A stretch of DNA of 64,000 nt from Actinoplanes subtropicus (GCF_000721705.1 NZ_JOJL01000040.1:1-64000); one strand, 5' to 3'; positions 1-10,256 are shown, counted from the first letter of the stretch. Numbers and translations are program-made. The notes: generated by a model from the letters alone, not told the origin.

Positions 1-118
1 GTCGTATACCGAGCCGTACCGGAAGGACCCGACCCGACGCACCCTACGAAGCCCCGAATCGATCTTCAAGGCTCAACATCAAAGCTAAATGTCGTACCCC
101 GGTGGCAGGGTGGGTCCC

Positions 119-682
119 GTGCCGAAGACGCAGTACTACACCGCCACCACGATCGACGGCTTCATCGCCGACGATCACCACTCACTCGACTGGCTCTTCG
201 AGGTCGCCGACGACGGGTCGAACCCGTTCGCCGCGTTCTTCGCCGAGGTCGGCGCGTTCGCGATGGGCGCCACCACGTACCAGTGGGTGCTCGACCACGA
301 CGACCTGCTGAAACACCCGGAGAAGTGGACCGCCGAGTATGGCGACGTCCCCGCCTGGGTCTTCACCCACCGCGACCTGCCCGCCATCCCCGGCGTGCCG
401 CTCCACTTCGTCCGGGGCGACGTCCGCCCGGTCCACGCCGCCATGACAGCGGCCGCCGCCGGCAGGAACCTCTGGGTCGTCGGCGGGGGCGCCCTGGCCG
501 CCGACTTCGCCGACGCCGGCCTGCTCGACGAGCTGATCCTCGGCGTGGCGCCGGTGACGCTGGGTGCGGGCGCGCCGGTGCTCCCCCGCCGCCTCCCGTC
601 CACCCGCCTCTCCCTGTCGGCCGTGGAGCGCCGCGGCGAGTTCGCCTATCTGACGTACGCGGTGGCCCCGCCCGCCGTCTGA
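119..682 (+). CDS. Dihydrofolate reductase family protein (RibD C-terminal domain)
   Basis: A soluble protein of about 187 residues resembling the reductase half of RibD, a fold that binds NADPH and reduces a pteridine-like or pyrimidine substrate. Visible features are the N-terminal strand and loop TATTIDGFIA, the GATTYQ helix start, the nucleotide-binding run WVVGGGALAADF and the terminal LVPVTLG-like segment (here GVAPVTLGAGAPVL). The GTG at 119 is preferred over the ATG at 89 because homologues normally begin just before the KTQYYTATT strand. The real substrate cannot be told from sequence; many stand-alone members are uncharacterised. It is monocistronic, and the next gene has its own regulated leader. 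Confidence 0.8.
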   Translation: MPKTQYYTATTIDGFIADDHHSLDWLFEVADDGSNPFAAFFAEVGAFAMGATTYQWVLDHDDLLKHPEKWTAEYGDVPAWVFTHRDLPAIPGVPLHFVRGDVRPVHAAMTAAAAGRNLWVVGGGALAADFADAGLLDELILGVAPVTLGAGAPVLPRRLPSTRLSLSAVERRGEFAYLTYAVAPPAV

Positions 683-782
683 GGGCCGCGACGTAGGGGG
701 CCGTCCGTCCCATTCGAGACGCTCGGCCGGAGCGTCGCCCCGAACGACAGCAACGCCCGTACCGGTGACTGATACAAACCAA

Positions 783-815
783 TTGCGGTTTTATTTACCT
801 TTAGTGAGGTAAGCC
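783..815 (+). promoter_or_regulatory. AT-rich promoter candidate for the MFS leader transcript
   Basis: A conspicuously AT-rich patch in a GC-rich background precedes the leader ORF at 864. It contains TTGCGG at 783-788 followed by a T-run and TAGTGA at 802-807. No -10 hexamer at ideal 17-18 bp spacing is clear, so exact elements are uncertain. AT-rich DNA just next to a TTGC-type -35 is the known style of WhiB7-dependent resistance promoters in actinobacteria; that link is inference. Confidence 0.35.
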
Positions 816-863
816 GCTGGGTACCCCGCCCGGCGACCGACCTCGCGCGAAGGAGGGATCCCC

Positions 864-887
864 ATGCGTAGTCGTAGCTGGGTCTGA
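864..887 (+). CDS. Seven-residue leader peptide MRSRSWV upstream of the MFS efflux gene
   Basis: A short reading frame, ATG to TGA, encodes MRSRSWV. It has an excellent ribosome binding site (AGGAGGGA, 851-858) spaced 5 nt from the ATG. Its stop lies 22 nt before a long GC-rich hairpin (910-947), and the efflux gene begins at 978. Strong RBS, tiny ORF, hairpin and transporter gene is the classic layout of ribosome-mediated attenuation. A ribosome stalled by a translation inhibitor or by slow decoding at Arg or Trp codons would alter folding of the downstream hairpin. The architecture is seen directly; the mechanism and inducer are inferred. Confidence 0.6.
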   Translation: MRSRSWV

Positions 888-909
888 GGACCACCGAACA
901 GCACGTGTT

Positions 910-947
910 CGCGACGGCGGGCCGCCTCCGGGCGGGCCGCCGTCGCG
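910..947 (+). terminator. Attenuator hairpin between leader peptide and MFS gene
   Basis: The arms 910-920 and 937-947 pair perfectly over 11 bp. After one mismatch, a further 5 bp (922-926 with 931-935) close on a 4-nt loop. A pyrimidine-rich tract with few T residues follows, so termination would depend mainly on stem stability. A smaller stem (895-899 with 905-909) lies between the leader stop and this hairpin and could take part in alternative pairing. Confidence 0.6.
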
Positions 948-977
948 TGGTGTCCGCTCTCTCTGCAGGAGAATCGC

Positions 978-2249
978 ATGTCCGAGCCGCGGGCCACCTA
1001 CCGCGAGATCTTCGCGCTCCGCGAATACCGCCACCTCTTCGCCGCCAACCTCCTGTCCTTGATCGGCGACCAGTTGACGGCCGTGGCGCTGGCCTTCGCG
1101 GTCTATGCCCGGTCCGGGTCGCCGCTGCTGGCCGCGCTGACGTTCGCCTGCTCGTGCGCCACCTGGATCTTCGGCGGCCCGCTGCTGTCGGTCTTCGCCG
1201 ACCGGATGCCGCGCCGGCGCGTCCTGCTCAGCTGCGACCTGGCCCGCGCCGGGCTGGTGCTCATCATGCTCATCCCGGGCACACCGGTCCTGTTCACGGT
1301 GCTGGTCGCCTTCCTGGCGAACCTCTTCCGGCCGCCGTTCCAATCCGCGCGCGCCTCCCTCATGCCGGATCTGCTGGACGGCGACCGCTACACCCTCGCC
1401 AACGGCCTGGAGAACATCGTCGCCGAGACCACCCAGGTGGTCGGCTTCGCGCTCGGCGGCCTGCTGGTGGCCGCCGGCTCGACGCAGGCCGTGCTGGCCA
1501 TGGACGCGGCGACCTTCCTGGTGTCCGCCGCGCTGATCGCGACGGGCCTGCGCGGCTCCGCCCCGGCGACCCGGGCCACGGCCGCGGAGCCCGCCGGCTC
1601 CTGGTGGAGCGAGACCACCGCCGGCGTACGCGTGGTGTTCGGCGACCGTACGCTGCGCTCGTACCTTCTGCTGTTCTGGCTCTCCTGCCTGGTGTACGCC
1701 GCCGAGGGGGTGACCGCGCCGCTGGCCGCCGAGTACGGCGGCGGTGCGCGCACCGGGGGCCTCCTGCTCGCCGCGATGCCCGCCGGCGTCGCGATCGGCG
1801 GCGTGCTGCTGACCCGGGCGTGCCCGCCGGCGCTCCGGCAGCGCCTCATGGTGCCGCTCGCCGTGTCCTCCTGCGCGGTGCTGCTGCCCATCGCCGCTCG
1901 CCCGCCCCTGCCGGTGGTGGTCGCGCTGTTCTTCGTCAGCGGCCTGGCCGGCGCGTTCAGCATCCCGCTGAACGCGCTGTTCGGCCGGGCGGTTCCGGCG
2001 GCCTACCGGGCACGCGCCTTCGGGGTCGCGATGTCGGGGCTGTGGGCCGTCCAGGGTCTCGCCATGTTCGCCGGCGGGGCGGCGGCCGAGGTGCTGCCGC
2101 CGACCGTCGTGGTTGCCGGTGCGGCATTGGCGGGCACGCTCGGGGTGGGACTCGTGGCGGCGTCCTGGCGTCGCACCGCCCGACCGGCCGCCGAGACGGC
2201 GCCCGCCGAGGGCGACGAGACACATCCCGTCTCCGCGGTCGCGGTCTAG
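978..2249 (+). CDS. Major facilitator superfamily efflux transporter
   Basis: A 423-residue inner-membrane protein with about twelve hydrophobic segments. The start of MFS TM1 (NLLSLIGDQLTAVALAF) and the loop motif ADRMPRRRVLL after TM2 are clear, which places it with the drug-efflux MFS group that exports small lipophilic compounds by proton antiport. The ATG has a good RBS (CAGGAGA, 965-971). It lies 90 nt after a leader peptide and directly behind an attenuator hairpin, so expression is probably induced by ribosome stalling. That makes an antibiotic acting on translation a reasonable guess for inducer and perhaps substrate. The substrate is not readable from sequence. Confidence 0.85.
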   Translation: MSEPRATYREIFALREYRHLFAANLLSLIGDQLTAVALAFAVYARSGSPLLAALTFACSCATWIFGGPLLSVFADRMPRRRVLLSCDLARAGLVLIMLIPGTPVLFTVLVAFLANLFRPPFQSARASLMPDLLDGDRYTLANGLENIVAETTQVVGFALGGLLVAAGSTQAVLAMDAATFLVSAALIATGLRGSAPATRATAAEPAGSWWSETTAGVRVVFGDRTLRSYLLLFWLSCLVYAAEGVTAPLAAEYGGGARTGGLLLAAMPAGVAIGGVLLTRACPPALRQRLMVPLAVSSCAVLLPIAARPPLPVVVALFFVSGLAGAFSIPLNALFGRAVPAAYRARAFGVAMSGLWAVQGLAMFAGGAAAEVLPPTVVVAGAALAGTLGVGLVAASWRRTARPAAETAPAEGDETHPVSAVAV

Positions 2250-2258
2250 GTACGCAGG

Positions 2259-2609
2259 TCAGGATCCGGCGAGGGCTGCTCGGATCGGGGCGGCCTTGGC
2301 GGCGGCCTCCTCGACCTCGGCGGTCGGGTCGCTGTCCCAGGTGATGCCGCCGCCGGCCCAGGTGTGCGCGTGGGTGCCGTCGACGGCCACCGTGCGGATG
2401 CTCAGGCCCAGGTCGATGTGGTCCGGCCCGACCCAGCCGACCGCGCCCATGCTCACCCCACGCCCGACCGGCTCCAGGCGGGCGATCTCCTCGAGGGCGG
2501 CGGCCTCGGGCGCGCCGGTGACCGAGCCGCCCGGGCAGACCGCCCGCAACAGGTCGGCGAGGTCGATCTCCCTCCGGATCGGCGCGGACCACCCGGGCCG
2601 TTGGACCCC
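2259..2609 (-). pseudogene. C-terminal remnant of a chorismate-binding enzyme (PabB/TrpE type)
   Basis: An open stretch of about 116 codons preserves only the last quarter of an aminodeoxychorismate/anthranilate synthase component I. It includes LLRAVCPGGSVTGAP, LEPVGRG and the HTWAGGGITWDSDP end that completes the chorismate site. The N-terminal 300 or more residues are missing and an in-frame stop lies at 2610-2612. The conserved TGAPK lysine reads Glu here. No start codon or RBS makes sense. It sits tail-to-tail with the MFS gene, 9 bp away. I read it as a decayed gene that cannot make an active enzyme. Confidence 0.75.
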
Positions 2610-2612
2610 TCA

Positions 2613-3064
2613 CCATCGGGCCGTGAATGTTCGTAGATGACCGGGTAGACGTCTGGAATCGCCGGAACCGGAGTGGGCGTGGCAGCGGGGCCGCCGGCCA
2701 TTACGGAACCGGCTGCGGCGGATACATACAGTGCTGCGCCGCACCGGTGGCCAGCGCCGGTCGGACGAACTTGCTCATCCGTTCGGCCAATATTGCGCAC
2801 GTACAGTCCGTTACCGGCGAGGAAATCGGCGACAAGCTCGGCAGGGTCGCCACCGTCACAGCGAACCATTCGAAGGAAGCTAACGCACGGTGACGGCCCT
2901 GGCAGGACGCCGGAGCGCCCGGCGGCCGCACCCGTCCAGGTGTCGGGTAGTGGTCGGCGAGCACACTTCCGTGGACCATATGAACCGAGGATTCTGGCAA
3001 GGGGACGCCGTCACCCGCTCCGACCGAAGTCGTTCGGATTGAGGTAACGTCCGTCACCGTCGTT
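2613..3064. other. Gene-poor stretch of lower GC content
   Basis: About 450 bp without a supportable gene. G+C is lower than the neighbours and third-position GC bias is weak in every frame. A minus-strand frame from 2869 (beginning MVRCDGGDPAELV) is open but has no RBS and no family I recognise. The end of the stretch should carry the promoter of the DUF5999 gene. It may be debris continuous with the pabB remnant. Confidence 0.4.
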
Positions 3065-3103
3065 GTGAATCGTCACACACAGCCCCCCGACCGGAGACAC
3101 CCG

Positions 3104-3304
3104 ATGTGCCAGCACCAAACCCCCTGTCCCAGCTCCGAAGCCGTCGACCGGGAAGCCGCGCGGATCCTCGCGTCGTTCCCCGAGCAAGGCTGGAGCCTCC
3201 TCTGCAACGGCGTGATCGTCTTCGAGGACACCGGTGAGATCCTCCCCGACGGCACGATGATCGAGCCCCACCGCGGCCCCGCCCGGCACGCCCTCGCGGC
3301 CTGA
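3104..3304 (+). CDS. Small conserved DUF5999 family protein
   Basis: A 66-residue cytosolic protein that begins MCQHQTPCPS and carries EQGWSLLCNGVIVFEDTG and a Pro-rich end (IEPHRGP). This is the pattern of actinobacterial DUF5999 proteins, whose role is unknown. The ATG at 3104 is chosen over a GTG at 3065 because family members start at MCQHQ and the purine-rich CGGAGA lies just upstream. The paired Cys/His residues at the N-terminus could bind metal, which is speculative. It is a single gene, converging on gcvP across a small hairpin. Confidence 0.75.
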   Translation: MCQHQTPCPSSEAVDREAARILASFPEQGWSLLCNGVIVFEDTGEILPDGTMIEPHRGPARHALAA

Positions 3305-3353
3305 CCCGGCGAGCCCCTTCGTGACGGCATCGGCGCCGCCCCGACCGAGCCAC

Positions 3354-3376
3354 CGCCGCTACTGACAGTAACGGCG
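3354..3376. terminator. Inverted repeat between converging genes
   Basis: Two 11-nt arms (3354-3364 and 3366-3376, one mismatch) form a compact hairpin between the DUF5999 gene and the end of gcvP. No T-tract follows. A role as a bidirectional terminator is plausible from position only. Confidence 0.4.
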
Positions 3377-3579
3377 TGACCCCAGAGCTCAACGCCGAGC
3401 CTGCCACTCCCAGGACTCCCCGCCCGCCGCGAACAACGACGACTCGCGGCGGACGCGGATGCCGCGCGCCCTCGTCCGGCCCGACAGAGCGGCGCGGCAC
3501 CCTCAACCTCAGGTAGAGGGTGAGCGACCACCCTCGAGCATCCCTGGAGAGTGGTCGCTGAACTGCGCAAACCCGGACG

Positions 3580-6384
<2,805 letters not shown>

Positions 6385-6459
6385 GGCGGCTCCAAGCCAG
6401 AGGCGGAAGGTCGACAAGGCGGCCTCCCCCTCTGTCATACCCGCCCCGGGAATGGCGAG

Positions 6460-6590
6460 CACTTCAGAGTCGCTTGCCCACGCGGTCCGTTTGCCTGAGA
6501 GGTTCCGGGGAGGATTTGCCCCTTCGGCGCCACCCAGCCCCCGTCGGGGAACGGGGACCGGCGGACTCTCCCGCATGGCTGCCGAACAAG
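6460..6590 (-). promoter_or_regulatory. Glycine riboswitch upstream of gcvP
   Basis: Read on the minus strand, this 5' leader carries the conserved gcvT-type aptamer pieces in order: CGGGAGAGTCC, GCCGAAGGGGCAA, CCTCTCAGGCAAA, then GGACCGCG...GACTCTGAAG. These are the known core of a glycine-binding aptamer. One clear aptamer is present, with a short remaining arm rather than an obvious second full copy. It sits about 75 nt before the gcvP ATG. Glycine binding is expected to switch on gcvP, as in other bacteria. Confidence 0.88.
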
Positions 6591-6634
6591 CTACCAGTGA
6601 CAACGTTTCAAACGGAGGTCTCTAGGGTGAGGTT

Positions 6635-7630
6635 GTGACCTACACCCCCGCGGGCAACCGCTACGACTCGATGACCTACCGGCGGGCCGGCCGCTCCGGC
6701 CTGAAACTGCCCGCCATCTCGCTCGGCCTGTGGCACAACTTCGGCGACGGCCGCCCGCTCGACCGGCAGCGCGACATCGTCCGCCGCGCCTTCGACCTGG
6801 GCGTCACCCACTTCGACCTGGCCAACAACTACGGGCCGCCGCCGGGCAGCGCGGAGAGCAACTTCGGCCGGCTGCTCGCCACCGACCTCCAGGCGCACCG
6901 GGACGAACTGGTCATCTCCACCAAGGCCGGCTACTACATGTGGGAGGGCCCGTACGGCGAGTGGGGCTCCCGCAAGTACCTGGTCAGCTCCCTCGATCAG
7001 TCGCTCACCCGACTCGGGCTGGACTACGTCGACATCTTCTACCACCACCGGCCCGACCCGGACACGCCGCTCGAGGAGACCATGGCCGCGCTCGACGCCG
7101 TGGTCCGCGCCGGCAAGGCCCTCTACGTCGGGATCAGCAACTACACCGCCGAGCAGACCGCCCGCGCCGCCACGATCCTGCGCGAGCTGGGCACCCCGCT
7201 GCTGATCCACCAGCCCTCGTACTCGATCCTCAACCGCTGGATCGAACGCGACAACCTGCTCGACGCGCTCGAGTCGGCCGGCGCCGGCTGCATCGCCTTC
7301 AGCCCGCTGCAGCAGGGCCTGCTCACCGACCGCTACCTCGGCGGCATCCCCGACGACTCGCGGGTGCGCACCAGCGTCTTCCTCAACGAGGGCGATCTGG
7401 ACAACAAGACCATGGGCCGCATCCACGCGCTCGACGACATCGCCAAGCGCCGCGGCCAGTCGCTGGCCCAGATGGCCCTGGCCTGGGCCCTGCGCGACGA
7501 GCGGATGACCAGCCTGATCATCGGCGCGAGCAGCGTCGCCCAGCTGGAGAACAACGTCGCCGCCCTGGACAACCTGGCGCTCACCGCCGAGGAACTGGGC
7601 GAGATCGACGCCTCCGCCCTCGACCTGTGA
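6635..7630 (+). CDS. Aldo/keto reductase, YghZ/MgrA type
   Basis: A 331-residue NADPH-dependent oxidoreductase with a TIM-barrel fold. The N-terminal pattern ENRYDSM-YRR-GRSGLKLP (here GNRYDSMTYRRAGRSGLKLP) and LPAISLGLWHNFGD match the subfamily that includes the L-glyceraldehyde 3-phosphate/methylglyoxal reductase YghZ. The catalytic set is visible: Asp in THFDLANNYG, Tyr in that motif, Lys in ISTKAGY and His in FYHHRPDP. The GTG at 6635 is kept because homologues share the sequence from MTY onward. It is divergent from gcvP and probably detoxifies reactive aldehydes. Confidence 0.88.
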   Translation: MTYTPAGNRYDSMTYRRAGRSGLKLPAISLGLWHNFGDGRPLDRQRDIVRRAFDLGVTHFDLANNYGPPPGSAESNFGRLLATDLQAHRDELVISTKAGYYMWEGPYGEWGSRKYLVSSLDQSLTRLGLDYVDIFYHHRPDPDTPLEETMAALDAVVRAGKALYVGISNYTAEQTARAATILRELGTPLLIHQPSYSILNRWIERDNLLDALESAGAGCIAFSPLQQGLLTDRYLGGIPDDSRVRTSVFLNEGDLDNKTMGRIHALDDIAKRRGQSLAQMALAWALRDERMTSLIIGASSVAQLENNVAALDNLALTAEELGEIDASALDL

Positions 7631-7636
7631 CCTCCT

Positions 7637-7850
7637 TTGACCGATCTGATCGAACGGCACACGATCCTGGCGGTCGTGGCCGGTTCCCGCGCCTACGGTC
7701 TCGACGGGCCCGGTTCCGACCACGACCACCGGGGCGTGTTCGCCGCCCCGACCCGGCAGTTCTCGGGCCTGTCGAAGCCGCACACGCACCTCGACGGCCG
7801 CTCCCCGAGCAGTTCTCCCGGGAGCAAGCACGGCAGAATCGATCAACTGC
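7637..7850 (+). pseudogene. Fragment of an RlaP/YcgL-like nucleotidyltransferase
   Basis: The first 50 codons (from a TTG at 7637) read as the start of a DNA polymerase beta-fold nucleotidyltransferase: ILAVVAGSRAYGLDGPGSDHDHRG includes the GS...D-D signature. At about 7796 the expected continuation (LPEQFSRE) moves to another frame, and the sequence then runs straight into the next gene, so some 200 residues are gone. This is a frameshifted and truncated remnant. It lies 6 bp after the reductase gene. Confidence 0.65.
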
Positions 7851-7884
7851 TTCATTGCGTACGGGAACAGGGGTTGGCAACGAC

Positions 7885-8337
7885 ATGAGCGGGCTGCGCG
7901 TCGCCGAGCCGGCCGATCTCCCGGCGCTCCTCGCCCTGGCGGTCGACTTCTATGCCGAAGACGGCTTCACCACGCCGACCGCGAAGCTGGCCGAGCACCT
8001 CGCCCACCTCCTGGCGAGCCCGGCGGCCCACGCGGCCGTGATCGAGTCGTCCGGGACGGTCGTGGCGTTCGCGATCTCGACGTCCTCCTACGGCCTGGAG
8101 AGCGGCCTGATCGCCGAGCTCGAGGACCTCTACGTGGCTCCGGCCCACCGCCGCCGCGGCCTGGCCGGCGAGCTGATCGAGGACAGCGCCGCCTGGGCGA
8201 CCGGGATCGGCGCCGCCCACCTGGAGATCGTCATCGCCCCGAACGGCCAGGACGTCTCGCACCTGTTCGCCATCTACCGCCGCTTCGGCTTCGTCGACGA
8301 GGGCCGGCGGCTGCTCAGCCGAGCCACCACGCGCTGA
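7885..8337 (+). CDS. GNAT family N-acetyltransferase
   Basis: A 150-residue single-domain acetyltransferase. The acetyl-CoA binding motif A is visible as LEDLYVAPAHRRRGLAGELI (V-x-x-x-xRRRGLA type), with motif B-like FAIYRRFGFVDEGRR near the end. The ATG at 7885 gives the family-typical start MSGLRVAEPADLPAL. It follows the nucleotidyltransferase remnant and precedes a methyltransferase by 17 nt, so these two may be co-transcribed. The substrate is unknown; the aminoglycoside or small-amine acetyltransferase branch is possible but unproven. Confidence 0.8.
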   Translation: MSGLRVAEPADLPALLALAVDFYAEDGFTTPTAKLAEHLAHLLASPAAHAAVIESSGTVVAFAISTSSYGLESGLIAELEDLYVAPAHRRRGLAGELIEDSAAWATGIGAAHLEIVIAPNGQDVSHLFAIYRRFGFVDEGRRLLSRATTR

Positions 8338-8354
8338 CTGGCATGCTGGGGCCC

Positions 8355-9029
8355 ATGCCGGACACCGACCTGGAGGGCCTGCTGGCCGAGCAGATCGCCT
8401 ACTACCGCACCCGCGCCGCCGAGTACGACGCCACCTACCCGCTCGACGCCCGGGCCGACGCGGACGCCCGTGCCCAGCTCCGGACCGCCATGGAACGGTT
8501 CGCGCCCTACGGCCGGGTGCTGGAGCTGGCCTGCGGCACCGGGCAATGGACCGTCGAACTCGCCCGCCACGCCACCACGGTGACCGCCGTCGATGCCGCC
8601 CCGGAGGCCCTGGCGATCTGCCGCCGGCGCGTCGCCGATGCCGCGGTGCAGCTGGTCGAGGCCGACCTGTTCGCGTGGCGGCCGCGCGAACGCTACGACT
8701 TCGTCTTCTTCTCGGCCTGGTTGTCGCACGTCCCGCCGCAACGCTTCGACGCCTTCTGGGATCTGGTCGCCGACTGCCTGACGCCGGCCGGCCGGGTCTT
8801 CGTGATCGACGAATTGCCGGCGGTGGCCGCCGTGGACCGTGCGGCCCCCGGGCAGCCGGCCCCCGCAGTGCGCCGCGCGCTCACCACCGGCCAGGCCTTC
8901 CGGGCCGTCAAGGTGCTCTACGCCCCCGGCGAGTTGCGGGCCCGCCTCACCGCCCTCGGCTGGGACGTCGACATCGAAACGGTGGGCTGGCGCTTCTTCT
9001 GCGCCTCGCTACGACGCGGCGAGGCGTAG
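8355..9029 (+). CDS. Class I SAM-dependent methyltransferase
   Basis: About 224 residues with a Rossmann methyltransferase core. Motif I is VLELACGTGQWT, the acidic residue after strand 2 is in TAVDAAPEAL, and motif post-II/III are VEADLFAW and AGRVFVIDE. The N-terminal LLAEQIAYYRTRAAEYD is typical of a common actinobacterial family of unknown substrate. The ATG at 8355 is preferred over 8343 because homologues begin at MPDTDLEGLL. It is probably a small-molecule methylase. Confidence 0.82.
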   Translation: MPDTDLEGLLAEQIAYYRTRAAEYDATYPLDARADADARAQLRTAMERFAPYGRVLELACGTGQWTVELARHATTVTAVDAAPEALAICRRRVADAAVQLVEADLFAWRPRERYDFVFFSAWLSHVPPQRFDAFWDLVADCLTPAGRVFVIDELPAVAAVDRAAPGQPAPAVRRALTTGQAFRAVKVLYAPGELRARLTALGWDVDIETVGWRFFCASLRRGEA

Positions 9030-9128
9030 GCCGTCGAGGTCGTCCGCCTCATGCCCCGTGTGTCGCCGCGCACGACCCGTACAGCATCCTAGGAACCTAG
9101 GCGTTATGGTTCGGGCGGGTTGTCGGTT

Positions 9129-9134
9129 TACGCT
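9129..9134 (+). promoter_or_regulatory. -10-like hexamer TACGCT positioned for leaderless transcription
   Basis: TACGCT ends 7 nt before the A of the ATG at 9141, the spacing at which an actinobacterial -10 element places the transcription start on the start codon itself. No RBS precedes this ATG, which fits a leaderless mRNA. No convincing -35 is seen. Two CCTAGG hexamers (9088-9093 and 9096-9101) lie upstream and may be a binding site. Confidence 0.4.
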
Positions 9135-9140
9135 GATCAC

Positions 9141-9482
9141 ATGCCCGCCCCGACGCGTGACGCACCGGTCGTCCACCTTGCCCGGCCGCATCGGCCGGTG
9201 CTGGTGGCGGGGACGCTGGGCGAGCTGGCCGGGCCTACCACCGGGCTGGTGGAACTGCCGCTGCGGCTGTGGTGGGGGCCGCGCGGGACCTTCGATCTCG
9301 GCGAGCCGACGATGCTCGCCTGGATGTACGAGAACGTGCTCCGCGAGGCCATCCGGGTCGACGAACTGCGGGCCTATCTGGACGGGTCCACCCTCGTACG
9401 CGTGTGGCCGGTCTTGAATCTCCCCCGCGCCGTGCGGGCCGCCTGGGAGGCCCGGCACCCGCGCCTGCGACACGCGCGGTGA
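9141..9482 (+). CDS. Small conserved protein paired with an AbiEii-like nucleotidyltransferase
   Basis: A 113-residue cytosolic protein of unknown fold. The segments FDLGEPTMLAWMYENVLREA and LVRVWPVLNLPRAVRAAWE recur in actinobacterial proteins encoded just before AbiEii/AbiGii-type nucleotidyltransferases, so it is probably the partner of the gene at 9595. By analogy it could be an antitoxin or regulator, which is inference. It lacks the winged-helix look of classical AbiEi. Its TGA overlaps a GTG (GTGA) that opens a chain of repeated mini-ORFs instead of the partner gene itself. Confidence 0.65.
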   Translation: MPAPTRDAPVVHLARPHRPVLVAGTLGELAGPTTGLVELPLRLWWGPRGTFDLGEPTMLAWMYENVLREAIRVDELRAYLDGSTLVRVWPVLNLPRAVRAAWEARHPRLRHAR

Positions 9483-9597
9483 GCGTCGACGTCGCCGAGG
9501 GCGCGCGGTGAGCGTCGACGTCGCCGAGGTCGCGCGGTGAGCGTCGACGTCGCCGAGGGCGCGCGGTGAGCGTCGACGTCGCCAAGGTCGTGCGGTG
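9478..9597 (+). repeat. 29-bp tandem repeat that makes a relay of overlapping mini-ORFs
   Basis: Four 29-bp units start with GGTGAGCGTCGACGTCGCC at 9478, 9507, 9536 and 9565; a fifth, divergent start at 9594 is the beginning of the AbiEii-like gene. In each unit a GTG opens a 10-codon ORF (MSVDVAEGAR, MSVDVAEVAR, MSVDVAEGAR, MSVDVAKVVR) whose TGA overlaps the GTG of the next unit by the 4-nt GTGA. The true gene begins MSVETFYRDVAKVA, so the unit looks derived from its own start region. Ribosomes could pass down the chain by termination-reinitiation. Unit length and overlaps are seen; function is inferred. Confidence 0.85.
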
Positions 9598-10236
9598 AGC
9601 GTCGAAACGTTCTACCGCGACGTCGCCAAGGTCGCGCTCACGGTCGCCGCCGAGCACGGCTTCGTCCTCGGCGGCGGGGTCGCGTGGCTGGTCAACGGCC
9701 TGGTGGCGCGCCCGACCGAGGACGTCGACCTGTTCACCGACACGGCCGGCGGGGTCGCCGCGGCGGCCGGCGAGGTGACCGCCGCGCTCACCGCGGCCGG
9801 CTACCGGGTGGCCCGCGAGGAGGGCGACGAGCTCTTCGCGGGGATGGACGAGGACCTGCGCGAGTTCGTGGTCAGCCGGGGCGGGCAGGCGCTACGGCTG
9901 ACGCTGTGCCGCCTCGACCGGCAGCGGGCGCCCGTGGTGATGGACCTCGGGCCGGTCATGCACCTGGACGACCTGATCGCCACCAAGGTCGCCGCGCTGG
10001 TGAACCGGCGCGAGGTCCGCGACTACATCGACGTCGCCGCCGCGCTCGAGATCTATCCGCTCGCGCACATCCTCGAGCTGGCCTCGCGGGCCGATCCGGC
10101 GATCGACCCGGAGGACGTGGCGGACGCGGGGCGCTACCTGGATCGCCTGGACGATGCCCGGTTCGCCCTCTATGGGCTGGACGCGCCGCAGATAGCCGAG
10201 TTGCGGGGCAGGCTCGCCGCCTGGCCCCGGCGCTGA
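9595..10236 (+). CDS. AbiEii/AbiGii-like nucleotidyltransferase
   Basis: A 213-residue protein with the nucleotidyltransferase fold. GGGVAWLVNG, PTEDVDLFTD (the metal-binding DxD pair) and the later LDDLIATKVAALVNRREVRDYIDV match the AbiEii/AbiGii toxin-like family, which in type IV toxin-antitoxin systems modifies tRNA or other targets. The start is the GTG at 9595, the last of five repeated GTGAGCGTCGA starts. It follows its small partner gene and is bounded by repeats on both sides, suggesting an unstable locus. Toxicity is not proven; many chromosomal members have unknown roles. Confidence 0.8.
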   Translation: MSVETFYRDVAKVALTVAAEHGFVLGGGVAWLVNGLVARPTEDVDLFTDTAGGVAAAAGEVTAALTAAGYRVAREEGDELFAGMDEDLREFVVSRGGQALRLTLCRLDRQRAPVVMDLGPVMHLDDLIATKVAALVNRREVRDYIDVAAALEIYPLAHILELASRADPAIDPEDVADAGRYLDRLDDARFALYGLDAPQIAELRGRLAAWPRR

Positions 10237-10256
10237 CGCCCATCGCTACTCCTGAC

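Noticed and set aside
2701..3057. A minus-strand open frame of 118 codons.
   Set aside because: Codon usage unlike neighbouring genes and no RBS or recognisable domain.
9088..9101. Two CCTAGG hexamers 2 bp apart as a strong operator.
   Set aside because: Too short to claim; only noted as a possible binding site.
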